The notes under the pieces: generated by a model
Seen by the model: only the letters and a program-made list of their open reading frames with translations
The model's database searches: none
Told to the model about the DNA's origin: nothing
From: a virus
Length of the DNA: 64,000 bases
Direction: 5' to 3' (one strand)
Virus record (IMG/VR): IMGVR_UViG_3300027852_000040
Span: 1-64,000 of that record
Part shown: piece by piece, positions 1 through 7,765 of the stretch
How positions within the stretch are numbered: position 1 is the first letter of the stretch
Layout: every line of letters begins with the position of its first letter
Program-made: the position numbers and the translations under genes

Positions 1-217
1 TATTATTATACTTTAAATCACATATACACCAACAAATGATATTTCTTATTTGATATTTTAAATAATTTTACTTTAAAAGTTAATGTTAATTATTATTATA
101 CTTTAAATCACATATACACCAACAAATGATATTTCTTATTTGATATTTTAAATAATTTTACTTTAAAAGTTAATGTTAATTATTATTATACTTTAAATCA
201 CATATACACCAACAAAT
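1..217. repeat. 90-bp direct tandem repeat, 2.4 copies, at left edge
   Basis: Copies begin at 1, 91 and 181. The first two are identical over 90 bases; the third matches for about 37 bases and then diverges into AT-rich sequence. Each unit contains the segment ACTTTAAATCACATATACAC. No reading frame uses it. It could be a terminal repeat, an iteron array or an assembly end. The repetition is direct observation; the role is unknown. Confidence 0.95.
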
Positions 218-1030
218 AAAATAAAATATATACTATAATAAATAAAATATATATTACAAAAATAAAATATATACCATAATAAATAAAATATATACTATAA
301 TAAATAAAACATATATATAAAAGTAAAACATATACTATAAATTTAAAATACACACAACAATATACAAAAATATACACAAAAATTCATTACAAGTCCTTCT
401 ATATATTATACTTCCAATCCATACACACTCACACACATACTATATAACCGTATATAACCTAACAATATACACATTCACATCATATCATTCGAACATTCTA
501 ACTCATCATATTTAACAAATAAAAGGGTAGAAGTATGTGTAAGTAAAAGTAAAGGGTATATATGGGGAACATGGGGGTGATGGAATGTTAATGTTTAATG
601 TTTAACATATATACTTATACATACACCAACGATTTTATAATATTGATTATTAAAATAGTAGATATATATAGTGGGTGTGGGTGTGGATATGGTGGGTGGT
701 TGACGGTTGTAAGAGGGGGTATATAGTTCGTTTAATTTTCGTTAGTATAAATGTATGGGTGTTAATGTTAAGTCGGTTGTATGCGTCGTATGCCTGGGCT
801 AGTGTAACGTTATAAATAGACGGTTGATTAGTGTATATATCTATAATCACGGTGAAAATATAAGTACACAATCCTACGATTTTTAATTACAATATTTATG
901 GGTAAAACACTTTCCCACCATTCGTTATTTATATCAAAAGAGTATTAACACTAATAATCTAACGTATAGGCACATTTCTAATAAATCAATACAAATATAC
1001 TACCATTAAAATTAAACGTTCATATATACA
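218..1030. other. Non-coding left region with a strand-composition flip
   Basis: About 800 bases without a credible gene. From about 220 to 510 the plus strand is rich in A and C and nearly free of G. From about 515 to 870 it becomes rich in G and T, with runs such as GGGGGTGATGG, and after about 890 it returns to ordinary AT-rich sequence. The flip is not explained by neighbouring genes, since the nearest ones are all on the minus strand. A replication origin or an untranslated RNA is possible. Nothing here is a recognisable RNA family. Confidence 0.5.
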
Positions 1031-1032
1031 TA

Positions 1033-1500
1033 TTAAAAGCCATTTAATAAGAATTCAAGTGCCAATATATTTATCTTCATCATTCCACCATCACCATCAC
1101 ACCTAAGATCATGAAAATTCATCCAATGTGTATATTGTGGAATATAAATGATAACACTTTCAGTTAAATGGTGAGCCACCATACCTTTACAGTATCTATC
1201 ACCTAGATAAATTTTAGGTGGAGGTAGACCTCTTATTATAGATGCACCCCTAACATCACATCTACCATCACTACTTCTACCATCAATGTAATTTGGATTG
1301 CTCTCTCCACACCTATTAGACATTGGATTCCTTTTACCCTTTTTACAACAAAATCTACATAAATCCTTATAACCACACTTTACCAATATTCTACTTCTAC
1401 CACAATCTTCACAAACACAAACAACCTTCTTACCACTATGTGGACTTAACTCATATGAATAGTACCCAAATAATTCAAACGTTTTCTTTTCATCAATCAT
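1033..1500 (-). CDS. NUMOD3/HNH-type homing endonuclease, short form
   Basis: Shortest of seven paralogues in the window. It keeps the shared N-terminus (MIDEKKTFELFGYYS), a two-CxxC zinc finger (CEDCG, CRFC) and the C-terminal AHHL...VIIYIP...H block that resembles a His-Me/HNH nuclease core. It has essentially one degenerate NUMOD3-like segment (RNPMSNRCGESNPNYIDG). I chose the ATG at 1500, equivalent to the paralogue starts, with GTGAGTGGA upstream; an in-frame GTG at 1509 is the alternative. It is the last gene of the leftward operon, 5 bases after dcd. Such genes normally cleave an allele lacking the element to spread themselves. No intron is visible. Confidence 0.75.
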   Translation of the reverse strand: MIDEKKTFELFGYYSYELSPHSGKKVVCVCEDCGRSRILVKCGYKDLCRFCCKKGKRNPMSNRCGESNPNYIDGRSSDGRCDVRGASIIRGLPPPKIYLGDRYCKGMVAHHLTESVIIYIPQYTHWMNFHDLRCDGDGGMMKINILALEFLLNGF

Positions 1501-1505
1501 TCCAC

Positions 1506-2030
1506 TCACTCGTCATCCATGTACATCCTAGACACTACAGGTTCAGTCTCTTGATTCTGATACTTACCATTATAAAGAACCACTTCACCTTCTACTGTAT
1601 ACCAGAAGATCTGACCAAACTCTACATATGGGTAAACTCTAACTTTCTTCTGTACAACAATTTCTAATGTAATATGTCCCAACCATCCAATATCAATTAG
1701 TCCAGCTGTCATATGGTTCAGTATAAATTTTCTCCCTATCGAACTACGACCCGTAACGAGACTAGCAAACCGATCCGATCCCAGAACCTCAACTGTCGAT
1801 CCCAGGTAACAGTTTCCCGGATAGAGGATGGTGCCGGATTCCTGTAATGTGAATTCCTCATACTCCTCAATTCCCCGAAGATCAATCACGTCACTTGTAA
1901 TCCTTTTCATGTACGGCGACAGTCTGTAGTTATAAGAGTTAGGATTAATCTGTTTAACATTAAACGGATCGATCACAATGTTACCCAGCCCCACCTGTTT
2001 CTCTATCTCCTTACCAGTCAACCACGACAT
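1506..2030 (-). CDS. dcd: dCTP deaminase (Dcd family)
   Basis: Predicted to deaminate dCTP to dUTP, possibly with dUTPase activity, for thymidylate supply. The trimeric dUTPase/Dcd fold is recognisable from GRSSIGR at residues 94-100, the T-AGLIDIGWLG segment at 108-118, the catalytic-type glutamate E123 in HITLEI, and a GQI motif near 139. At 174 residues it is of normal length. It is preceded by GGAAGTGATGG as a ribosome site and follows the thymidylate kinase gene by 7 bases, so the two are probably co-transcribed. A second family member lies at 59074-59541. Confidence 0.9.
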   Translation of the reverse strand: MSWLTGKEIEKQVGLGNIVIDPFNVKQINPNSYNYRLSPYMKRITSDVIDLRGIEEYEEFTLQESGTILYPGNCYLGSTVEVLGSDRFASLVTGRSSIGRKFILNHMTAGLIDIGWLGHITLEIVVQKKVRVYPYVEFGQIFWYTVEGEVVLYNGKYQNQETEPVVSRMYMDDE

Positions 2031-2037
2031 ATTACCA

Positions 2038-2670
2038 TCACTTCCACATCACAAATTGTTCCCATATTAGTATTAAGTTTGAGTATAGATCTTTCTTACT
2101 ATTTAAACCATCTAACTTATATGATTTAACATATGGTCGTATGTCTTCATCTACTTCATTATACTTATCTATAAAATTCACATATCGTTGATTCGCAGAC
2201 ATTAACTTTTCGATCCTCTCATATAATGTCTTCTTTTCACCACGAGTATTAATTCTTCTTATACATTCATCTGCTGGAGTATTTACGAAGAGTAGTAAAT
2301 CTATTCTTTGAAACCTTGAGTTCATATTAACAATAAAATCTTCACTAAATATATACTGATATGCAACACTGGATATAAAACTTCTATCCTGTAATATAGT
2401 AAATCCCATTTTCATTTTTTTCTTAATCCATATATTATTATGATAACGATTTATTAATAATAGAAACTCTAATATACTACGATCAACCATAATCTCTTTA
2501 TCTAATATCTTTCTAATCCATTTATGTGTAGATTTATGTCCATCCCATGGTTCCTTATTTATTATTACTGGAATATTACTTTTTATCAAATACTCCTTAA
2601 ACGATTCCAATAACGTCGTCTTCCCACAACCATCTACACCTTCAAATACAATGAACATAGGTTTTATCAT
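2038..2670 (-). CDS. tmk: Thymidylate kinase
   Basis: Phosphorylates dTMP to dTDP. The P-loop GVDGCGKTT is at residues 11-19, a DRSF segment near 93-97 fits the DR(Y/F) motif of this family, and an arginine-rich lid (RINTRGEKKTLYERIE) follows. The 210-residue length is typical. AAGGAGG stands 7 bases before the ATG. The start overlaps the end of the upstream P-loop protein as ATGA, so translation is probably coupled. It works with ThyA (15730) and Dcd in dTTP synthesis. Confidence 0.9.
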   Translation of the reverse strand: MIKPMFIVFEGVDGCGKTTLLESFKEYLIKSNIPVIINKEPWDGHKSTHKWIRKILDKEIMVDRSILEFLLLINRYHNNIWIKKKMKMGFTILQDRSFISSVAYQYIFSEDFIVNMNSRFQRIDLLLFVNTPADECIRRINTRGEKKTLYERIEKLMSANQRYVNFIDKYNEVDEDIRPYVKSYKLDGLNSKKDLYSNLILIWEQFVMWK

Positions 2671-3266
2671 TTTATATGCCTCCTTACTAAAAGTTTTACA
2701 TCTAACATTAGATCATCAATGTCACCATTATTATATAATACATAATCAGCTAACTTAAAACGATCATCGCCACTCCACTCAATTGGATGTTGGAAATCAC
2801 TACCAGTAACATCATCCTCACGTTGTCTACATGGGCCACTTATTGATATAAATTTAAATCCATAACACTTTAGCTTCTCATAATTATGTGGACGACAATC
2901 ATCGTTTATGATATATACATCTTTAATTCTTGAGCTCACACGAAAATCAGTATTCACATCTTCTATATAATTATCAATTTCATTGAAAAATGTATTAGTT
3001 AAATAATCTGGGTTGATACTATGTATCTTCATACCCAAGAATTGTAAAAGTTCTCCATCTTGAGTGTCATATTTTAAATTCGCACCTAACATCTTATAAA
3101 ATTTATACTGATATCCATATAATGGTTTAGATAATTTAAATATTATAGCTGCATTTGTATCTGAGTTGACATCATGTATAATATCTCTAATCATTTCAGC
3201 TACAGTACTCTTACCAACCCCACTCGGGCCGATGATTGATAATTTATGTACATTTACTTTTCTCAT
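2667..3266 (-). CDS. P-loop kinase, probable deoxynucleoside monophosphate kinase
   Basis: A P-loop GPSGVGKST lies at residues 13-21, followed by a Walker-B-like VYIINDDCR near 117-125 and a late arginine-containing segment (PCRQREDD). The arrangement resembles T4 gene 1-type dNMP kinases and dephospho-CoA kinase relatives. The position immediately before tmk supports a nucleotide kinase. If the virus carries a modified deoxyguanosine, a dedicated dNMP kinase would make sense, but that is inference. Substrate is unknown. Confidence 0.65.
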   Translation of the reverse strand: MRKVNVHKLSIIGPSGVGKSTVAEMIRDIIHDVNSDTNAAIIFKLSKPLYGYQYKFYKMLGANLKYDTQDGELLQFLGMKIHSINPDYLTNTFFNEIDNYIEDVNTDFRVSSRIKDVYIINDDCRPHNYEKLKCYGFKFISISGPCRQREDDVTGSDFQHPIEWSGDDRFKLADYVLYNNGDIDDLMLDVKLLVRRHIK

Positions 3267-3301
3267 TTATACACTTCCTACTTTTATAAACATTTCAAAC
3301 T

Positions 3302-3844
3302 TTAATCCCAATCATTGAAGTAATCAACTTCTAATGCTGTCTGCGGCTCCCACTGTGACCATTCACCAGTACCACTTATGTTCCACACACCTACAAACGC
3401 ATGGTAATCCTCGGCAGTGTTATTCCATTTAATGAATTTGGTACATGATATACCATTTTCTCGTAGTAGTGCTATACTTAAAATTGTATATTCTTCACAA
3501 ATCATTTCATTTACATTTCCATGGTAAATGTCTATAGCACAATTTGTGTTTATTTGATTAACTAAATTATATTCATAATTAGTATTAACAAAGTTTAAAG
3601 TATTTAAAACTGTACCTTCAACAGTTTCAGATAAAAGTTCTTTGCATAATTTGCTCATATTTTCATCTGTAGCGTAAATGCCGTCATTATATGTAAAAGT
3701 TGGAAGTATTGTATATTCAGACATTAGTACAACATTGGATATAATTTCTTCTTCATATATTTCTTCTATTATCATTGGAGTTGATGCAATATTTGGTGAT
3801 AATATTAAAGTGAGTAGTAAAATTGTAATAGTTAATTTAAGCAT
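3302..3844 (-). CDS. Exported transglutaminase-like cysteine peptidase candidate
   Basis: Residues 1-21 form a signal peptide (hydrophobic stretch ending IAS). The mature part has C116 in ICEEYT, H148 in DYHAFVGVW and an acidic residue about 18-26 positions later (E166 or D174). This fits the Cys-His-Asp order of transglutaminase/papain-like hydrolases. Some archaeal virus pseudomurein endoisopeptidases belong to that superfamily, so wall cleavage during lysis or entry is plausible. Processing of a host surface protein is an alternative. It follows a 52-residue membrane protein gene by 3 bases. Confidence 0.5.
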   Translation of the reverse strand: MLKLTITILLLTLILSPNIASTPMIIEEIYEEEIISNVVLMSEYTILPTFTYNDGIYATDENMSKLCKELLSETVEGTVLNTLNFVNTNYEYNLVNQINTNCAIDIYHGNVNEMICEEYTILSIALLRENGISCTKFIKWNNTAEDYHAFVGVWNISGTGEWSQWEPQTALEVDYFNDWD

Positions 3845-3847
3845 CTT

Positions 3848-4006
3848 TCATTTCTCCATTAAGTTATAGATTTCTAAAAAGTTATCAACTACCTTTTTTC
3901 CTTCTATGATATCTTTTTTAAGTTTTCGCTCTAATTTAATTATTGAAGTAATTTTTATTGATAATATAATTAAAGCACATCCAATTATTATTGTTCCAGT
4001 CAACAT
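3848..4006 (-). CDS. Small membrane protein, 52 residues
   Basis: Begins MLTGTIIIGCALIILSIK, one N-terminal membrane segment, followed by a lysine/glutamate-rich helix. The ribosome site GGTGAT is 5 bases before the ATG. It is the first gene after the minus-strand promoter-like motif at 4030-4078 and lies 3 bases before the exported peptidase candidate. A role as holin or spanin-like partner of that peptidase is possible from position only. Confidence 0.6.
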   Translation of the reverse strand: MLTGTIIIGCALIILSIKITSIIKLERKLKKDIIEGKKVVDNFLEIYNLMEK

Positions 4007-4029
4007 TTTTTATCACCATTTTATTTTTT

Positions 4030-4078
4030 TATATAATATATATATACATTTAATCACATATCAATCTTTTGGTGTATT
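4030..4078 (-). promoter_or_regulatory. Recurrent minus-strand promoter motif, copy 1
   Basis: Read on the minus strand: CACCAAAAGATTGATATGTG, then ATTAAATGTATATATATAT and TATATAA, ending about 24 bases before the first ATG. Close copies lie at 43272, 43552, 49500 and 62030, with a shorter one at 54895, each just upstream of a minus-strand operon. The core is CAAAAGATTGAWRTATGATTAA plus an AT run. It may combine a TATA region with an upstream operator; a bacterial -35/-10 reading (TTGATA, then TATATT) is also possible. Confidence 0.7.
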
Positions 4079-4133
4079 TGATTGAATTTTTTATCTACTT
4101 TAATCTTGAGTTAATTAATGAGAATGTATATAT

Positions 4134-4712
4134 ATGATAGATGAAGAGAAGACGTTTAAATTATTCGGATATTATTCTTCTGACTTGACACCGAAAAGTG
4201 GTAAAAAGATAGTTTGTATTTGCAATGATTGTGGTAAAGAGAGGGTATTGGGAAGGTTTGAATATGTAGATTTGTGTAGATCTTGTAGTTTGAGTGGGGA
4301 GAGAAATCCAATGTTTGGTGAGCATCATTCTATAGAAACTAAAGATAAAATAAGTAAAACACTTACTGGTAAATATTGTGGAAAAAATAATCCAATGTTT
4401 GGAAAACATCTTTCTATTGAAACTAAGCAAAAAATAAGTAAATCAAAGTGTGGTGAAAATCATCCAAATTATATTGATGGAAAGTGGAGAGAACGTAGTG
4501 ACGCAAAACGTAGAGGATTTCCAAAACCAGAATTATTCTTTGGTGATAAGTATAACGATATTGAAAAAATTGTGGGTCACCACTTTAATGAAAAAATTAT
4601 AATATACATACCAGAACGTTTACATCAAACGAATACACACAATCTTAGAACTGGTAAAGGAATGTTGAAGATAAATATGTTAGCGTTAATATATTTATTG
4701 AGTGAACAGTAA
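4134..4712 (+). CDS. NUMOD3/HNH-type homing endonuclease
   Basis: 192 residues. Order: conserved start MIDEEKTFKLFGYYSSDL, zinc finger (CNDCG then CRSC), two NUMOD3 DNA-binding repeats (NPMFGEHHSIETK and NPMFGKHLSIETK), an NPNYIDG linker, and the C-terminal HHFNEKIIIYIP...H nuclease-like block ending in an INMLAL helix. It sits alone between the divergent promoter at 4030 and the Cas4-like gene, as expected for a free-standing mobile endonuclease gene. Confidence 0.85.
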   Translation: MIDEEKTFKLFGYYSSDLTPKSGKKIVCICNDCGKERVLGRFEYVDLCRSCSLSGERNPMFGEHHSIETKDKISKTLTGKYCGKNNPMFGKHLSIETKQKISKSKCGENHPNYIDGKWRERSDAKRRGFPKPELFFGDKYNDIEKIVGHHFNEKIIIYIPERLHQTNTHNLRTGKGMLKINMLALIYLLSEQ

Positions 4713-4762
4713 TTATTGAATTAATTAACAATGTAATTAAAACAAAAAAGGTTGAAATGTAA

Positions 4763-5536
4763 ATGACTAATAAAGTTAGAATAAAAGATGTTGCACCAAG
4801 AGTATCAAAGAGTAGAATGGAATCTTTAAACATGTGTAAGCGTATGTGGTTCTATAATTATGTTATTAAAGCAGAACAAAAAGAATCCACTGCAGCTTTA
4901 CGTGGAACTCACACTCATAGATTCTTTGAGGAATTTTATGATAAAATTGATGTTAATGTTATAAATAAATTATCAGATACACGTGAAGTCGTCGAATATC
5001 TAGTACAGGTATGTGGAAATTTAAGGGCAAATGATGAATTATTTATAAAGTACGTAACAGATACGTATATACAAAATTGGATTAAATTTAACATTAAAAA
5101 GTTAGAATCAAACGATGGTACATTTTTTCCAATGAATAGAGAACTAAAATTGGCATACAAAAATATTACTGGATATATAGATCGTGTAGAACATAATACT
5201 GATACTAACGAAATTATAATCATTGATTATAAACCGTCACTGGACTGGGTCAAGAGAACAGAAATCGTTTTTTATGCGAATCTATATAATCTCACTCATC
5301 AGGAAAATCCAGCAACTCGTGGATATTTTTATGCATATAAGACTGGTAAGACAACAAAACTATGGGAGTTCGGTGACGTGGATTTTGAGAATACATCTTA
5401 CAGGATAGACGAATACCTTAACTACAAAGGACCATTTCCATGCGAACCATCTTACGTGTGTAGGTTCTGTGATTATAGTGAAAGGTGTTCTAGTGAAGTG
5501 TTGAAGGATTTTAAGTTAGAGGATTATGTGGAATAG
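4763..5536 (+). CDS. Cas4/RecB-like PD-(D/E)XK nuclease with Fe-S cluster cysteines
   Basis: An N-terminal cysteine (C25 in MCKRMW) and three C-terminal cysteines (C233, C236, C242) match the four-cysteine iron-sulphur site of Cas4/AddB-type nucleases. The nuclease core shows GYIDRVE (D140) and IIDYKP (D155, K157). No Cas1/Cas2 or CRISPR array is nearby, so this is a stand-alone viral exonuclease, probably for recombination or end processing. It begins 50 bases after a homing endonuclease gene. Confidence 0.85.
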   Translation: MTNKVRIKDVAPRVSKSRMESLNMCKRMWFYNYVIKAEQKESTAALRGTHTHRFFEEFYDKIDVNVINKLSDTREVVEYLVQVCGNLRANDELFIKYVTDTYIQNWIKFNIKKLESNDGTFFPMNRELKLAYKNITGYIDRVEHNTDTNEIIIIDYKPSLDWVKRTEIVFYANLYNLTHQENPATRGYFYAYKTGKTTKLWEFGDVDFENTSYRIDEYLNYKGPFPCEPSYVCRFCDYSERCSSEVLKDFKLEDYVE

Positions 5537-5547
5537 GGGGGAGATAA

Positions 5548-6042
5548 ATGTCTGTGGATAAATTAGTATTAAGTTGGAATGAAGTAAATGTATTATGTTC
5601 AAGCATTTACAATAAACTAATAGACATTAACTTTAAGCCAGACAAAATTATAGCAATAGCTCGCGGCGGATGGTATTTATCACTTATATTATCTGAAATG
5701 TTTAATGTAAGAGATTTAAATAGTATTAAAGCTAAACATTGGACTGATTATGGCAAAATGTTAAACGATGTTACAATAGATGATATTTGTACCGAAGATA
5801 AAATAAACCCACTAGACAATAAAAGCATCCTAATAGTTGATGATCTCATTGATACTGGATTAACTATGGTTGAAGTTATTGATAAAATGCTTATTAGTAA
5901 ACGATGCAAATATGATATTAAAGTTGTTACATTGCATGCTAAAGTTAATCATATAACTTCAGATGTAGCTACATATATTTGTGGAAGTGATGAATTAATG
6001 AATAAAAATGAGTGGATTATATATCCTTGGGAGATTATGTGA
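5548..6042 (+). CDS. Phosphoribosyltransferase (purine type)
   Basis: The PRPP-binding motif ILIVDDLIDTGLTM is at residues 94-107 and an IAIARGGW segment at 35-42 matches the PPi loop of xanthine/guanine phosphoribosyltransferases. Length (164) fits archaeal-type Gpt-like enzymes. It may salvage purine bases or recycle 7-deazaguanine precursors; the base is not determinable from sequence. A strong GGGGGG-AGATAAATG start lies 11 bases after the nuclease gene. Confidence 0.85.
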   Translation: MSVDKLVLSWNEVNVLCSSIYNKLIDINFKPDKIIAIARGGWYLSLILSEMFNVRDLNSIKAKHWTDYGKMLNDVTIDDICTEDKINPLDNKSILIVDDLIDTGLTMVEVIDKMLISKRCKYDIKVVTLHAKVNHITSDVATYICGSDELMNKNEWIIYPWEIM

Positions 6043-6071
6043 ATGTTTAAAGTATATGGGAGATGATTAAT

Positions 6072-6650
6072 ATGCATAACGTTAAAGCTATCTTTAATTT
6101 AGATTTAGAAGATTATATGGCATATAAAAGTTTAGAAGAAGGACATGTATATTTAGTAAATGAATTAGACAATGACTTAGTATATGGTAGTATTCTAAGT
6201 ATGAATGAAATGGTAAGATTAGGTGTAACTAATATTACAATGCATATTAATTCAATTGGTGGATTTATATTTTCATCTTTTACATTATATGATTACATTA
6301 ATCTAATTAAATGTAAGAATGGTATACATGTAACATCAGTGGTAGAGGGGGAGGCTTGCTCTGCAGCTTCTATGATAGTTATGCAGGCAGCGGATGAAAG
6401 ATTGGCGTGTGAGAATTCTAGGATAATGATACACGAACCATATGAATTCATTGAAGGGGGACTAACGGTTACCAAGTATAAGGATAGAAGTAAAGAAATG
6501 GATACTGTTACAAAAATGGTAATGGATATATTAAGTGATAGATGTAATAAAACTTCTAAAGAAATAATGAAAGTAATAAAGAATACTGATGTCTTCATGC
6601 GACCAAGTGAGGCGTTGGAGTTTGGGATAATAGATGGAATTTTAAAGTGA
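6072..6650 (+). CDS. ClpP-like serine protease
   Basis: ClpP/crotonase fold: HINSIGG at residues 58-64, nucleophile S97 in GEACSAAS, H121 in RIMIHEP, and D173 in TDVFMRPSEALEFG, so the Ser-His-Asp triad looks complete. I prefer the ATG at 6072 because GGAGATGAT is spaced correctly; an in-frame ATG at 6063 is also present. ClpP-like proteins are often phage prohead proteases, but here a separate XkdF-like protease is adjacent to the capsid gene. This one leads directly (GTGA overlap) into the first ADP-ribosyltransferase gene, so it may process those proteins. Confidence 0.8.
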   Translation: MHNVKAIFNLDLEDYMAYKSLEEGHVYLVNELDNDLVYGSILSMNEMVRLGVTNITMHINSIGGFIFSSFTLYDYINLIKCKNGIHVTSVVEGEACSAASMIVMQAADERLACENSRIMIHEPYEFIEGGLTVTKYKDRSKEMDTVTKMVMDILSDRCNKTSKEIMKVIKNTDVFMRPSEALEFGIIDGILK

Positions 6651-7765
6651 TTAAAGTGAATTTGAAAAAGGGAAATGAAAGTAAATCATCTCCACAATTA
6701 ATACCCAAAAAAGTACTTGTTCGTGGTAAAGATGGGTCATATTATGCTATACGTTATGTTAGGTCTGGAAGTGAGGAAGATGGTGGGAAGCAGAATTTAT
6801 CATCTATACCAAATGTGAAGATAAAGGATTTATTAATATTAATTGGTGAAAGTAAATTAAATCAAAAACAATTACATGAGTTAGTTAGTCATGAAGATGA
6901 ATATGTTAGAGAACGAGTAGCAAGAAAAATTAATCAAAGTGGATTACATCAGATGATTAATGATGATGATGATGATGTTAGAAAAAGAGTAGCGGAAAGA
7001 ATTAATCAAGCTGGACTTCAGTTAATAATGAATGATGAACATAGATATATTAGAGAAATTGCAATAAAACGAAATGATTTAATAAATAATATTAAATTTA
7101 CAATTGATTCATATGATAAGAATAAAGAAATTGAATTATCAAAATATATGAAAAATGAATTAAAAGATATTATTAAAAAAGATACACGTAGTGTGAGTAT
7201 GATGAAATGTACAGATGAGTTTTATGGAAATGTTGATAATGGTAAATTTATTGATTTTCATATAGAATCTAAAAATGAATGGATATGGAGTTCATTTTCT
7301 GATTTAGCTTTACTCTTAAAGGATTCAATAAAAAGACAATTTGGTTGCGAAATTAGACATTACTATGATATTAATGATTATGATGAAAAAGTTAATGAAT
7401 TGTATAAAGTATATAATAGAAAAGATGTAGATGAATATGTTAAAATGCAAAAGGATCTCACTAGAAAATATTTAGATGAAATGTTTCCTGATACTGATAT
7501 TATTACATTATATCGAGGTACACATAAAGATGAAATTGAAGATCTTAATGATGAGGATAAAAAAGTAATAGTTAAATCAAATCCTTTATCTTCTTGGACA
7601 TTAGAAAAATATATTGCTAAAGGATTTGGTGAAACTGGAGTTGTTTTAACTACAAAGGTACATAAGGATGATATATGGTCTACATTTATGAGCCATGCAT
7701 ATGATGGTGATGCGAGGGAAATTATAGTAATAGGCAATAAAGATAGAGAAGTGGATGTGATATGA
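6647..7765 (+). CDS. Repeat-ADP-ribosyltransferase fusion 1 (3 repeats)
   Basis: 372 residues. N-terminus: conserved PKKVLVRGKDGSYYAIRYVRSG-type segment (about residues 22-43). Then three 24-residue helical repeats of the LRV/HEAT-like type (INQxGLHxMINDxxxxVRxxVAxR). The C-terminal half is an R-S-E-class ADP-ribosyltransferase: arginine of LYRGT near 289, SNPLSSWTL near 310-318, and glutamate of REIIVIG near 356. The residue two before that glutamate is alanine, unlike the ExE of its paralogues. It probably starts at GTG 6647, overlapping the ClpP-like stop codon. Confidence 0.8.
   Translation: MIKVNLKKGNESKSSPQLIPKKVLVRGKDGSYYAIRYVRSGSEEDGGKQNLSSIPNVKIKDLLILIGESKLNQKQLHELVSHEDEYVRERVARKINQSGLHQMINDDDDDVRKRVAERINQAGLQLIMNDEHRYIREIAIKRNDLINNIKFTIDSYDKNKEIELSKYMKNELKDIIKKDTRSVSMMKCTDEFYGNVDNGKFIDFHIESKNEWIWSSFSDLALLLKDSIKRQFGCEIRHYYDINDYDEKVNELYKVYNRKDVDEYVKMQKDLTRKYLDEMFPDTDIITLYRGTHKDEIEDLNDEDKKVIVKSNPLSSWTLEKYIAKGFGETGVVLTTKVHKDDIWSTFMSHAYDGDAREIIVIGNKDREVDVI

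Noticed and set aside
1-217. 90-bp repeats as a CRISPR array
   Set aside because: Whole units are identical without variable spacers.
650-871. Open frame of 73 codons on the minus strand
   Set aside because: Low-complexity (His/Thr/Ile/Tyr), no ribosome site and no ATG start, opposite a G/T-rich tract; composition explains it.
1506-2030. Dcd as evidence of a dCMP-based base modification
   Set aside because: Dcd, dUTPase-like, ThyA and Tmk together explain ordinary dTTP synthesis.
4763-5536. Cas4-like gene as evidence of a CRISPR-Cas locus
   Set aside because: No Cas1, Cas2 or repeat array nearby; stand-alone viral Cas4-like nucleases are common.
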